From JBAYHN01 sp041666125 (GTDB taxonomy: Bacteria; Patescibacteriota; Gracilibacteria; UBA1369; UM-FILTER-53-11): 21,569 bases of DNA. The stretch covers positions 1 to 21,569 of the forward strand of contig JBAYHN010000018.1 in NCBI GenBank assembly GCA_041666125.1. Direction: 5' to 3'. Below, in pieces: positions 1-7,282 of this stretch. The translations under genes were made by a program, and so were the position numbers. The number at the start of each line of letters is the position of its first letter. Within the stretch, counting starts at the first letter, position 1. The notes under the pieces were generated by a model. It had not been told where the DNA came from, did not search any database, and saw nothing but the letters and a program-made list of their open reading frames with translations.

Positions 1-811
1 CAATCCATTCCATGGTTGCGTTTTTGCCGACAATTGCGCGCTTTGTATTTAGGTTATATGTGTTTGTGCTCCAATTTTCCACACTTGAATATCGCAAGCG
101 CGCGCCTTCTTCCACAAAAATTTCCACGCAGCCTGCATGTAGCGACGGAGTGTTATATTTTGGCGCACTGCAACCTTCTATATACCCAGACTGAGAATTT
201 TTCCCAGCAATTATTAACGTGTGCTCAAATTGCCCGGCCGAAGCCGTGTTCATGCGGAAATATGCCTGCAGCGGCTGATCAATTTTTACATTTTCTGGAA
301 TATACGCAAAAGTTCCACCACTCCAAACTGCCGCATGTAGAGCCGCAAATTTGTGATCGTGAATGGAAATGCATTTCATGAAATATTTACGCACAAGATC
401 CGGATAAAGCCGCAGCGCCGCATCCATATCCTCAAAAATCACACCCTGCGCCGCCCATTTTTCTTTTAATTTATGATAAATATTCGAACTTTCCAGCTGT
501 GCACCCGCACCGGCCAAATATTTTCTTTCCGCCTGTGGAATTCCCAAATCTTCAAAAGTTTTTTTAATGTCTGCCGGCACATCTTCCCATTTGTGAGAAG
601 GTCCGGTTTTTGGAGAAATGAAATATTCAATTTTATTTAAATCAAGCGCACGGAGATCCGGCCCAAAGCGTGGCATTGGCTTTGAATTAAACACTTTTAA
701 CGCATTCAGTCGCAGCTCCAGCATCCAAGCCGGTTCATTTTTCTTGCGTGAAATTTCTTTAACGATTTGTTGAGAAACTCCTACTGCCGATTTTTTAAAA
801 CTATTTTTCAT
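1..811 (-). CDS. sufB: SufB, Fe-S cluster assembly scaffold subunit (3' part missing)
   Basis: SufB is the scaffold subunit of the SufBC(D) complex, which builds iron-sulfur clusters in the cytoplasm using ATP hydrolysis by SufC. The visible 270 codons start at ATG 811 and run off the window edge with no stop. The translation holds SufB hallmarks in order: EPAWMLELRLNAL and KPMPRFG near the N-terminus, then WSGGTFAYIP, PLQAYFRMNT, GQFEHTLII, YIEGCSAP, and NLNTKRAIVG at the edge. The family is about 470 residues, so roughly the last 40% is missing here. The start overlaps the 3' end of sufC by 11 bases, indicating translational coupling in an rrf2-sufC-sufB operon. SufD shares the fold, but the N-terminal WMLELRLNAL block and the EGC-AP motif favour SufB. 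Confidence 0.95.
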   Translation of the reverse strand, partial: MKNSFKKSAVGVSQQIVKEISRKKNEPAWMLELRLNALKVFNSKPMPRFGPDLRALDLNKIEYFISPKTGPSHKWEDVPADIKKTFEDLGIPQAERKYLAGAGAQLESSNIYHKLKEKWAAQGVIFEDMDAALRLYPDLVRKYFMKCISIHDHKFAALHAAVWSGGTFAYIPENVKIDQPLQAYFRMNTASAGQFEHTLIIAGKNSQSGYIEGCSAPKYNTPSLHAGCVEIFVEEGARLRYSSVENWSTNTYNLNTKRAIVGKNATMEWI

Positions 812-1544
812 TTAAATGTTCTATAAAATCAAACCCTTTATTTTCCAATGTTTTTGCCAGACGATTATCGCCCGATTTAATTATTTTTCCATGCATCATA
901 ATATGTATGCGATTGGCTTTTATGTGCTTTAGCACGCGAATATTGTGAGTTATTAAAATCACTGATTTATTGTTTTTCGCAAATTTATTTATTTTTTTAA
1001 TAACCAGCTTTAGCGCATCTACGTCCAATCCGGAATCAATTTCATCCAAAATCGCAATGTCGGGATTCAAAACCAGCATCTGCAAAACTTCCATTTTCTT
1101 TTTTTCGCCTCCGGAAAATCCTTCATTCAAACTTCGTTCAAAAAACTTTTCATCAAGTTTCAACTCCGCAAGTTTGTCATGCAGGTCGCCGCAAAATTCC
1201 GGCGGATTTAACCGCTCTTTTGGATTCTGGCTCTTATATGCCTGCATCAAAAAAGACGCAATGCTAACACCCGGAATCGCATGTGGATGCTGAAAACCCA
1301 AGAAAAGGCCCGCGCAGGCCCTTTTCTCAGTCGCCATTTTTGTAATATCTCGATTTTTTAGCGAAATTTTCCCTTTTGTAATTTTATATTTCGGATGACC
1401 GAGCAGCGCATAGGCAAAAGTGGATTTGCCCGAGCCATTTGGCCCCATGATCACATGAATCTCTCCGCGTTTAACGTTTAAATCCATCCCATTAAGGATT
1501 TTTTTGCCACCAACTTCTGCATGTAGGTTCTTGATTTTGAGCAT
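801..1544 (-). CDS. sufC: SufC, Fe-S assembly ABC-type ATPase
   Basis: SufC is the cytoplasmic ABC ATPase that drives the SufB scaffold during iron-sulfur cluster assembly. The 247-residue protein, the usual family length, shows Walker A GPNGSGKST (34-42), the signature FSGGEKKK (143-150), Walker B ILDEIDSGLD (165-174) and the switch His at 200. The SufC-specific pattern GLFLGFQHPHAIPGV lies near residues 79-93. I chose ATG 1544 (MLKIKNLHAEV) because it matches the normal SufC N-terminus. The frame stays open to an ATG at 1646, but that extension would run into the 3' end of the upstream regulator gene and has no SufC similarity. The gene lies 23 bases after the regulator and overlaps sufB by 11 bases. 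No membrane segments are present, which separates it from transport ABC systems. Confidence 0.96.
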   Translation of the reverse strand: MLKIKNLHAEVGGKKILNGMDLNVKRGEIHVIMGPNGSGKSTFAYALLGHPKYKITKGKISLKNRDITKMATEKRACAGLFLGFQHPHAIPGVSIASFLMQAYKSQNPKERLNPPEFCGDLHDKLAELKLDEKFFERSLNEGFSGGEKKKMEVLQMLVLNPDIAILDEIDSGLDVDALKLVIKKINKFAKNNKSVILITHNIRVLKHIKANRIHIMMHGKIIKSGDNRLAKTLENKGFDFIEHLNEK

Positions 1545-1567
1545 AATGTTTTGCACTTCACTTTGCG

Positions 1568-1984
1568 CTATTTGCGCGGGTTTATTACATCTGCCAGCGT
1601 TTTTTCTCGCAGAAATTTTATGAGCATAGTTTTTGCCGAAAGCCATGTTGCCTGCAAATTACAGCGCGTACGGCTGCAACACTTTTTATCGGCGGAACAA
1701 CAGCGAACAGGCGAAACAGGACCTTCCAAAATTTCCAAAACCTGCATAATCGTTATTTCATTAGGAGGCGAAGCAAGCCGGTATCCACCTTCGCGGCCTT
1801 CTTTACTCTCCACGAGCCCGGCATTTTTTAGCGGAATAATTATTTGTGAAAGGTAGGGGAGCGACAATCTTTTCTCTTTCGCCAATTCTTTTAGCGACAC
1901 AAAACCGCCATTCGCCTCGTACTTTTCCGCGAGAGAAGAGAGCAGAAGCAAGCCATAATCACCTTTTGTAGAGATTTTGAACAT
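1568..1984 (-). CDS. Rrf2-family regulator with IscR-type cysteine triad (SufR/IscR-like)
   Basis: This is a 138-residue Rrf2-family transcription factor, probably the Fe-S-sensing regulator of the suf operon it begins. The N-terminus MFKISTKGDYGLLLLSSLA and the winged-helix region (about 25-72, with LPYLSQII and GREGGYRLA) are typical. Cysteines 96, 102 and 108 have exactly the C-X5-C-X5-C spacing of the IscR cluster ligands; C95 and C103 are extra neighbours. The position matching the fourth ligand of E. coli IscR (His107, three residues after the last Cys) is Gln111. The ATG at 1984 is preceded by AAAGG at a reasonable distance. The gene is first in the operon, and an inverted repeat overlaps its promoter, so autoregulation is likely but inferred. 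Name it IscR-like rather than IscR, since the system is suf, not isc. Confidence 0.92.
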   Translation of the reverse strand: MFKISTKGDYGLLLLSSLAEKYEANGGFVSLKELAKEKRLSLPYLSQIIIPLKNAGLVESKEGREGGYRLASPPNEITIMQVLEILEGPVSPVRCCSADKKCCSRTRCNLQATWLSAKTMLIKFLREKTLADVINPRK

Positions 1985-2001
1985 ATTTGACGCCTTTTTA
2001 A

Positions 2002-2022
2002 CTCCTAGTAAAGCAGTAGGAG
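2002..2022. promoter_or_regulatory. Candidate operator of the Rrf2 regulator
   Basis: Perfect 6-bp inverted repeat CTCCTA (2002-2007) and TAGGAG (2017-2022) separated by 9 bases. It covers the expected transcription start of the regulator-suf operon and touches its -10 box (2021-2026). The position fits autorepression. Rrf2 regulators bind dyads of this size, but this half-site is not one I recognise from a characterised family member. Confidence 0.5.
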
Positions 2023-2048
2023 AATACCACAGGTGAAATCTTTTGCAA
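2021..2048 (-). promoter_or_regulatory. Promoter of the rrf2-sufC-sufB operon
   Basis: On the minus strand: -35 TTGCAA (2048-2043), a 16-bp spacer, and -10 TATTCT (2026-2021) preceded by TGG, which makes an extended TGn -10. The start would fall near 2014, inside the inverted repeat, leaving a leader of about 30 bases before ATG 1984. Confidence 0.6.
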
Positions 2049-2071
2049 GATAGGGATAATAAAGGTATTTT
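2043..2071 (+). promoter_or_regulatory. Candidate promoter of lgt
   Basis: Plus strand: TTGCAA (2043-2048), 17-bp spacer, TATTTT (2066-2071), 10 bases before ATG 2082. The self-complementary TTGCAA hexamer is the same one used by the divergent suf-operon promoter. GATAAT at 2055-2060 is an alternative -10, but has no good -35. Confidence 0.4.
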
Positions 2072-2081
2072 TTAGATGTAA

Positions 2082-2885
2082 ATGTTTCAATCTCCAGGTC
2101 CAATTGCATTAAACCTCGGTCCGCTTTCCATTCACTGGTACGGAATTCTAATTGGGCTGGCAATTGTGATCTGTTATTCTCTTATAACCTTAGAAGCCAA
2201 ACGCAGAAAATTGGACACAAAACACATTGAAAACATGGCCTTTTGGCTTGTGCTTGGCGGAGTAGTCGGCGCCCGCCTGTATTTCGTCGTTTTTAATCTG
2301 GATTATTTTATTGAATTCCCGCTGGATATCTTTAAAACCTGGAAAGGGGGACTGGCAATTCACGGCGCACTTATTGGTGGTGCGGCGGCATATTTTATTT
2401 ATGTATTTCGCAATCACCTAAAGTGGACTCTTTATGCGGACTTGATAATGCCTGGAATGTTGCTTGCACAAGGCATCGGTCGCTGGGGCAATTTCTTTAA
2501 TAATGAAGCTTTTGGCGCGCCAACAGACCTTCCTTGGAAGCTTTTTATCCCGGTTGCATCACGTCCACAGGGCTACGAGCAATTTATGTATTTTCAGCCG
2601 ACATTTTTATATGAATCACTTTGGAATTTTCTTGGGTTCGCACTTTTGTTCGTTTTAGCAAGAAAAATTTATCCCGCAACATCAAATTTCAAGCACACGG
2701 GCTACATATTTTTTACCTATTTGATCTGGTACTCCATAGGCAGATTCTTTATCGAGGCGATGCGTTTGGATAGCCTTTATTTGGGCCCACTTAGAGCGGC
2801 CCAAGTGGCAAGCGTTTGTCTATTTATTTTTGGGTGTTTGGGATTGCTCTTTTTATTGAAAAAAACTAAAATTACAACACGTTAA
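2082..2885 (+). CDS. lgt: Prolipoprotein diacylglyceryl transferase
   Basis: Lgt is an integral membrane enzyme that transfers diacylglycerol from phosphatidylglycerol to the lipobox cysteine of prolipoproteins, the first lipoprotein maturation step. The 267-residue protein has the family signature GRWGNFFNNEAFG at 133-145 and LAIHGALIGG at 91-100. H94, R134, N137 and G145 match E. coli H103, R143, N146 and G154 with a constant offset of nine. About seven hydrophobic segments are visible, including residues 19-36, 52-71, 92-109 and 240-259, and GRFFIEAMR (220-228) is the conserved late block. The start MFQSPGPIALNLGPLSIHWYG is typical. It is divergent from the suf operon and 28 bases ahead of a ribosome hibernation gene. 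A putative lipoprotein substrate is encoded at 14637-15197. Confidence 0.97.
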   Translation: MFQSPGPIALNLGPLSIHWYGILIGLAIVICYSLITLEAKRRKLDTKHIENMAFWLVLGGVVGARLYFVVFNLDYFIEFPLDIFKTWKGGLAIHGALIGGAAAYFIYVFRNHLKWTLYADLIMPGMLLAQGIGRWGNFFNNEAFGAPTDLPWKLFIPVASRPQGYEQFMYFQPTFLYESLWNFLGFALLFVLARKIYPATSNFKHTGYIFFTYLIWYSIGRFFIEAMRLDSLYLGPLRAAQVASVCLFIFGCLGLLFLLKKTKITTR

Positions 2886-2913
2886 AAGCTTATTTTTTAA
2901 CCCACTTCTATTC

Positions 2914-3279
2914 ATGGAAACTAATTTCTTTTTCAAGAACATGTCGGACACAGAAGAGGGGCAATTACGCGAATATTTTTTAAAAAAACTTCCTGCTCTC
3001 GAGAAAATCCTTTCTCAGTTCCCAAGTGACGCGATTAATTTGCAGGTAAAAGGTGAAAGGTTTGAGAAACACTCAGCATATGAGGTTGAAATGATTTTAA
3101 AACTTCCAAGCGAGACATTCACCTCAAAAGAAGCAAGCCACATGATTACAAAAGCAGTTGATCTGGCAAAAGACAGACTAGTGATACAACTAAAAAAAAA
3201 ATCTCTGTGTCAAAAACGCACGCACAGGAGCTTGAAAGCTAAAGCAAAGGCAGAGATTAGAACAGGCGTGACGGTATAA
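2914..3279 (+). CDS. hpf: Short-form ribosome hibernation promoting factor-like protein (HPF/RaiA, S30AE fold)
   Basis: The 121-residue protein resembles the N-terminal S30AE domain of HPF/RaiA, which binds the 30S decoding region and stops translation in starved cells. The pattern is beta-alpha-beta-beta-beta-alpha: a first strand (NFFFKNM), a helix about residues 12-37 (EEGQLREYFLKKLPALEKIL), strands around 41-50, 54-65 and 68-74, and a long helix about 75-96 (MITKAVDLAKDRLVIQLKK). A basic tail rich in Lys and Arg follows. The C-terminal dimerisation domain of long HPF is absent. Sequence identity to known members is modest, so the call rests on pattern and length. It follows lgt by 28 bases in the same direction, and its last 23 bases overlap the 3' end of the convergent DUF3307 gene. 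Confidence 0.72.
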   Translation: METNFFFKNMSDTEEGQLREYFLKKLPALEKILSQFPSDAINLQVKGERFEKHSAYEVEMILKLPSETFTSKEASHMITKAVDLAKDRLVIQLKKKSLCQKRTHRSLKAKAKAEIRTGVTV

Positions 3280-3763
3280 GAAAAAGTAGAAAGCTTATTG
3301 CTACCAGCGAAAATTTTTGCAAAGCGGTTAAAGCAGTAAGCTTTTTGTTTGCACCTCCGGAAAGATTTAGCCATGCAACCGCGAAGCTAAAAAACGACAA
3401 GATAAAGAGCACTAATAGTCCGCTTTGTGTCTGCCAGAAAATTCCGGAAAAATTAACAAAATAAGCAGCACACATCATAACTACAGAGTGCATTATTTGA
3501 TCTGTTAAAAACGGTACGCTATAGACAGTCACGCGTTTGTTGAAAAATATTTTCAGGTAATCAATTATGCCGTGGGCAACTGCAATCAAAAGAATTGCGA
3601 TTATAGCTTTTGAATTTTGCGGAACAACCAGCGCAAACATTGTGGCAGCATGAATTGAAGCATGTAGCACAATACCCGCCGGCCTCTTCTCTTTTAGATC
3701 AACAAGCCATTTTGGCTGTAGCAGAAAATCACCTATAAGATGAGCTATAAAGAGTGGATTCAT
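3257..3763 (-). CDS. DUF3307 integral membrane protein
   Basis: This 168-residue protein is predicted to sit in the membrane. Its N-terminus FIAHLIGDFLLQPKWLVDLK followed by GIVLHASIHA and AVAHGIIDYLK matches the DUF3307 family, with conserved polar residues inside hydrophobic helices: H8, D12, Q16, then H34 and H38, then H84 and D88. About four or five hydrophobic segments are visible. The family has no established biochemical activity, and none is assigned here. Its ATG overlaps the stop of the upstream cyclic-nucleotide-binding gene by 4 bases (ATGA), so the two are translationally coupled and probably work in the same process. Its 3' end overlaps the hpf-like gene by 23 bases tail to tail, and no terminator lies between them. 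Confidence 0.8.
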   Translation of the reverse strand: MNPLFIAHLIGDFLLQPKWLVDLKEKRPAGIVLHASIHAATMFALVVPQNSKAIIAILLIAVAHGIIDYLKIFFNKRVTVYSVPFLTDQIMHSVVMMCAAYFVNFSGIFWQTQSGLLVLFILSFFSFAVAWLNLSGGANKKLTALTALQKFSLVAISFLLFLIPSRLF

Positions 3764-4209
3764 AAAGCGCCGGCTATTTTATCATTCTTTTTTTCGCGGT
3801 CAATAAATTCGGCGGAAATTTTATTCGATAAGTTTTGGTTTGTCTGCATCAGCGTCATCAAATCTTTTTTTGCGAGTCTAAAAACCTCACAGTCTGCAAT
3901 TGCGGTAGCAGAAGCGTTTCTTGGCTCATCCAAAATCAGTGCCATCTCACCAAAAAAATCATTATCTATCAAAGTGGAAATTTCCTTGTCTTCTTTTGAG
4001 ATAGGATCCTTGCGGGAAATTTTCACCATTCCATGTTTAATAATATAAAGTCCATCGTCCGGATTTTTATCCCCCTCATTAAAAAACACGTGACCTGTCG
4101 GGTAGTAATACATCATTATGCTGTTGATGATTTGTTGATGTTCCGATTCGTTTAAATCCGCAAAAATGGGGATCTTTTTGAGAATCGAAAGAATTGAGAA
4201 TTCTTCCAT
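3760..4209 (-). CDS. Standalone cyclic-nucleotide-binding domain protein (no DNA-binding domain)
   Basis: The 149-residue protein is a single cNMP-binding beta-roll with flanking helices. Visible features are the N-terminal helix LKKIPIFADLNESEHQQII (10-28), the strands GHVFFNEGD (39-47) and LYIIKHGMVKI (54-64), and the phosphate-binding cassette FGEMALILDEPRNASATA (86-103). G87, E88, R97 and A99 sit where family members contact ribose and phosphate. The C-terminal helix is short and charged, and no winged-helix domain follows, so this is not a complete CRP/FNR regulator. It may be a sensor acting by protein-protein contact. The ATGA overlap with the DUF3307 membrane protein suggests that protein as partner. 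Which nucleotide it binds, if any, cannot be read from the sequence. Confidence 0.88.
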   Translation of the reverse strand: MEEFSILSILKKIPIFADLNESEHQQIINSIMMYYYPTGHVFFNEGDKNPDDGLYIIKHGMVKISRKDPISKEDKEISTLIDNDFFGEMALILDEPRNASATAIADCEVFRLAKKDLMTLMQTNQNLSNKISAEFIDREKKNDKIAGAL

Positions 4210-4236
4210 ATGTTTTGGTTTATGTTTTAAGGTTTA

Positions 4237-4242
4237 ATTATA
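4237..4242 (-). promoter_or_regulatory. -10 element for the cNMP-binding/DUF3307 pair
   Basis: A perfect TATAAT on the minus strand lies 27 bases upstream of ATG 4209. No clear -35 was found; TTAATC (4266-4261) at 18 bp is weak. The leader has no evident Shine-Dalgarno sequence. Confidence 0.45.
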
Positions 4243-4295
4243 TTGTACCATGAAAGTTTAGATTAAGCAATCTTTATCTGTTGGGGCTTATAAGG

Positions 4296-4301
4296 TATTC
4301 T
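4296..4301 (+). promoter_or_regulatory. Candidate -10 of leuS, leaderless position
   Basis: TATTCT is followed by seven bases and then ATG 4309, so transcription would start at or next to the initiation codon. The -35 (TTTATC, 4273-4278, 17-bp spacer) is poor. The competing reading is AAGG (4292-4295) as a distant Shine-Dalgarno. Confidence 0.35.
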
Positions 4302-4308
4302 ATATCCC

Positions 4309-6729
4309 ATGAAATACGAAGCTCGCAAGACCGAACAGAAATGGCAAAAAATATGGGAAGAAAAGAAGCTTTATGAGACGAATTTACAGGATGAAAAGCC
4401 AAAGTTTTACGTACTTGAGATGTTTCCGTACCCTTCCGGCGATAAATTACACATTGGCCATTGGTATGCCTTTGCGCCAGCCGACAGTTTTGCGCGATAT
4501 ATGAGAATGAAAGGTTTTAATGTTCTTGAGCCGATGGGTTACGACAGTTTTGGCCTACCTGCGGAAAATTATGCGATTTTGCATGGCGTTCATCCAAAGA
4601 AATCAATAGCCACAAATATTGCAACAATGCGCCGCCAGTTAAAAGACATGGGAGGAATGCATGATTGGAGCAAGGAAATCAGTACAAGCAATCCTGAGTA
4701 TTACAAATGGACTCAGTGGATGTTTCTGCAGCTTTATAAGATGGACCTCGCATATCGCAAAAATGCGCCGGTAAACTGGTGTCCTAGTTGCCAGACGGTA
4801 CTTGCAAACGAGCAGGTGCAAGATGGAACTTGCGATCGCTGCGATTCACAAGTTACAAAAAAAGATTTAACTCAGTGGTTTTTGAATATTAAAAAATATG
4901 CCGAAGAGCTTTTGGATTTTGGCGGGTTGGATTGGCCGGAGAAAACAAAAATGATGCAAGCACATTGGATTGGCCGCAGCGAAGGAAGCGAAATTGATTT
5001 TGAAATTTTGATGGATGAGAAAAGTAAGATTAAAAAGAGCGGTGAGTGTATTACGGTTTTTACAACGCGCATAGATACGCTTTTTGGCTGCACTTACGTT
5101 GTTATTGCTCCTGAGCATCCGCTGGTTGCCAAACTTACGACAGAGAAACATAAACAGGAAGTGGAAGAATATGTTGATTCATCACGCAAAAGAAATGACA
5201 TTGAGCGTTCGTCCGAAGAAAGGGAAAAAACGGGAGTTTTTACAGGCGGCTATGCAATTAATCCGGTTAATGGAGAAAAAGTTCCGGTGTGGGTGGGGGA
5301 TTATGTTTTGGCTTCTTATGGCACGGGCGCTGTGATGGCTGTTCCGGCTCACGACACTCGCGATTTTGCCTTTGCAAAAAAATATAAACTGCCGATTAAG
5401 TGTGTAGTTAAGCCACGCGTTGGGATTTGTGATGATTCCAAGGCATTTACGGAATATGGGCTTTTGCTTAACTCTGGAGATTTTACAGACTTGAGTTCGG
5501 AAGAGGCCAGGCTGGCAATTACAAAGCATTTGGAACAGAAAAAAAGTGGGCGATTTATAGTTTCTTATAAATTGCGCGATTGGTTGATTTCTCGCCAAAG
5601 ATATTGGGGCGCACCGATTCCGATTGTTTATTGCAAAAAATGTGGAGATGTTCCGGTTCCGGAAAAAGATTTGCCGGTGCTTTTGCCGGACGAAGTGGAT
5701 TTTGAACCAAAAGGTGATGGAAAATCTCCGCTGGCTACCAGCCCGAATTTTGTTAATACAAAGTGTCCTAAATGCGGAGGCAAAGCCGAGCGCGAAGTGG
5801 ATACAATGGACACTTTTATGTGTTCAAGCTGGTACTTTTTACGTTACATAGACTGCAAAAACAGCGAAAAACCTTTCGACAAGGCAATTGCAAAAAAATG
5901 GCTACCTGTGGACATGTATGTTGGTGGTCCGGAGCATGCTTGCATGCATTTGCTTTATGCCCGCTTTTTAACAAAAGCACTTTACGACGCAAAACAAATT
6001 AATTTCGATGAGCCTTTTACGCGTCTTATTCATCAGGGAATGATTACCAAAGATGGCGCAAAAATGAGCAAATCAAAAGGTAACGTTGTTTCGCCGGACG
6101 CTTTTGTGGAACAATATGGCAGCGACGTTTTTAGAATGTATTTGATGTTCATGGGGCCGTTTACGCAGGGAGGGGACTTTGATGATCGTGGAATAACGGG
6201 TACTGCTCGTTTTGCGGACAGAGTTTGGAATTTAATGATCAACGAACATGCCGCAAAAGACAGTGAAGAAGTTGCGCGCAGAGTTCACCTCACAATTAAA
6301 AAAGTTGGCGAAGATATTGAGGCTTTTCATTTTAATACGGCCATTTCTTCTTTAATGGAACTTGTGAATTTGGGATACAAAGATCCGCTATCACTTAAAT
6401 CCAAAAAGCTTTTTGCGCAGATTTTAGCTCCGCTTGCACCGCATCTTTCCGAAGAAATTTGGGAACATTTAAAGCAAGAAGGTAGTATTTTTGACAGCGA
6501 ATGGCCAAAATTCGACAAGAAATATTTAAAGGTCGAATCTTTTGAGCTGGTTATTCAGGTAAACGGAAAAGTTCGCGCAAAAATATCCGCACCAATGAAT
6601 ATTTCCAAAGAAAAAGCCCTTGAGCTTGTTATGGCTCAGCCTAACGTTCAGGCTTTTATAAAAGGGAAAAAGCCACTCAAGGAAATCTTCATCCCGGACA
6701 AACTAATAAATATAGTAGTCGGAGATTAA
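4309..6729 (+). CDS. leuS: Leucyl-tRNA synthetase
   Basis: LeuRS charges tRNA-Leu with leucine in the cytoplasm and hydrolyses mischarged products in its CP1 editing domain. The 806-residue length is normal for the bacterial form. HIGH is exact at 48-51 after MFPYPSGDKL, followed by NVLEPMGYDSFGLPAENYAI. The first zinc site starts with C158 and C161 (NWCPSC) and ends with TCDRCD. The editing core TTRIDTLFGCTYVVIAPEH and AVPAHDTRDFAFA are present, as is YWGAPIPIVYCKKCG with a second Cys pair (TKCPKCGG). KMSKS is exact at 585-589. The C-terminal VQVNGKVRAKI-type segment (VIQVNGKVRAKISAP) is also present. It is a single-gene plus-strand unit between minus-strand operons, with only 7 bases between its stop and the convergent pseudopilin gene. 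Confidence 0.99.
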   Translation: MKYEARKTEQKWQKIWEEKKLYETNLQDEKPKFYVLEMFPYPSGDKLHIGHWYAFAPADSFARYMRMKGFNVLEPMGYDSFGLPAENYAILHGVHPKKSIATNIATMRRQLKDMGGMHDWSKEISTSNPEYYKWTQWMFLQLYKMDLAYRKNAPVNWCPSCQTVLANEQVQDGTCDRCDSQVTKKDLTQWFLNIKKYAEELLDFGGLDWPEKTKMMQAHWIGRSEGSEIDFEILMDEKSKIKKSGECITVFTTRIDTLFGCTYVVIAPEHPLVAKLTTEKHKQEVEEYVDSSRKRNDIERSSEEREKTGVFTGGYAINPVNGEKVPVWVGDYVLASYGTGAVMAVPAHDTRDFAFAKKYKLPIKCVVKPRVGICDDSKAFTEYGLLLNSGDFTDLSSEEARLAITKHLEQKKSGRFIVSYKLRDWLISRQRYWGAPIPIVYCKKCGDVPVPEKDLPVLLPDEVDFEPKGDGKSPLATSPNFVNTKCPKCGGKAEREVDTMDTFMCSSWYFLRYIDCKNSEKPFDKAIAKKWLPVDMYVGGPEHACMHLLYARFLTKALYDAKQINFDEPFTRLIHQGMITKDGAKMSKSKGNVVSPDAFVEQYGSDVFRMYLMFMGPFTQGGDFDDRGITGTARFADRVWNLMINEHAAKDSEEVARRVHLTIKKVGEDIEAFHFNTAISSLMELVNLGYKDPLSLKSKKLFAQILAPLAPHLSEEIWEHLKQEGSIFDSEWPKFDKKYLKVESFELVIQVNGKVRAKISAPMNISKEKALELVMAQPNVQAFIKGKKPLKEIFIPDKLINIVVGD

Positions 6730-6736
6730 AACCCTA

Positions 6737-7282
6737 CTAATATTGTTGAATTTGAGGAATTCCGGCTTGTTTGTGTATTATAAAACCCTTTGTTTTTGCA
6801 TTAGCTTGAAGGTCTTCCTTTAGCAGAAATTCCATCAATATGGAATTATTATCAGCTTCCACGCCATCACAATAAAAATGAGGTATCGCAGTTTTCTTTT
6901 CAAATTTTATAGTCGCGCTATTAAATCCACATGGCTGGCCCGTTTGCTTATTATTGGCAAATATTTTTGAATTTGCAGATGCAAGGATTGCAAAATCTTC
7001 AACAGGTGTTGGTTGCAGGTCGCCTATTTTTTCTTCAAATCTATGAATTATTGATGGCATGACATTTATTTCAAATTTAACGCCATAGTAATCGGACTCT
7101 CCTCTTGATGTGGCCGCAGCGCTTCTTGCCTGCTGAACCATAAAAACCATTTTATTAAAAGTATTGCCAACGCGCAGGCTGCGCATAACAGGGCCAACGC
7201 CAGCCAAAGCAGAACCAGCCAAAATTATTATAACGGTGACTGCAATAACCAGTTCTATGAGTGTGAAGCCTCTATTACTCAT
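6737..7282 (-). CDS. Type IV pilin-like (pseudopilin) protein
   Basis: The 181-residue protein has a class III prepilin signal: a short leader MSNRG, then FTLIELVIAVTVIIILAGSA. Prepilin peptidase would cut after Gly5, leaving a mature N-terminal Phe, with the conserved Glu at mature position 5. The hydrophobic helix (residues 6-28) continues into an amphipathic stretch (about 29-60, GPVMRSLRVGNTFNKMVFMVQQARSAAATSR), resembling GspH/FimT minor pilins. The C-terminal region has two cysteines (CGFNS and FYCDG) that could form a disulfide. Its ATG overlaps the rsmI stop by 4 bases. No other pilus machinery (PilB, PilC, PilD) is in the window, so it may act with components encoded elsewhere as a pilus or DNA-uptake subunit. 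The precise minor-pilin class is uncertain. Confidence 0.88.
   Translation of the reverse strand: MSNRGFTLIELVIAVTVIIILAGSALAGVGPVMRSLRVGNTFNKMVFMVQQARSAAATSRGESDYYGVKFEINVMPSIIHRFEEKIGDLQPTPVEDFAILASANSKIFANNKQTGQPCGFNSATIKFEKKTAIPHFYCDGVEADNNSILMEFLLKEDLQANAKTKGFIIHKQAGIPQIQQY

Noticed and set aside
16..381. A 121-codon plus-strand frame at the window start
   Set aside because: It is antisense to sufB, whose minus-strand translation matches the family throughout.
1545..1646. N-terminal extension of sufC to ATG 1646
   Set aside because: It overlaps the end of the regulator gene and has no SufC similarity; ATG 1544 gives the normal N-terminus.
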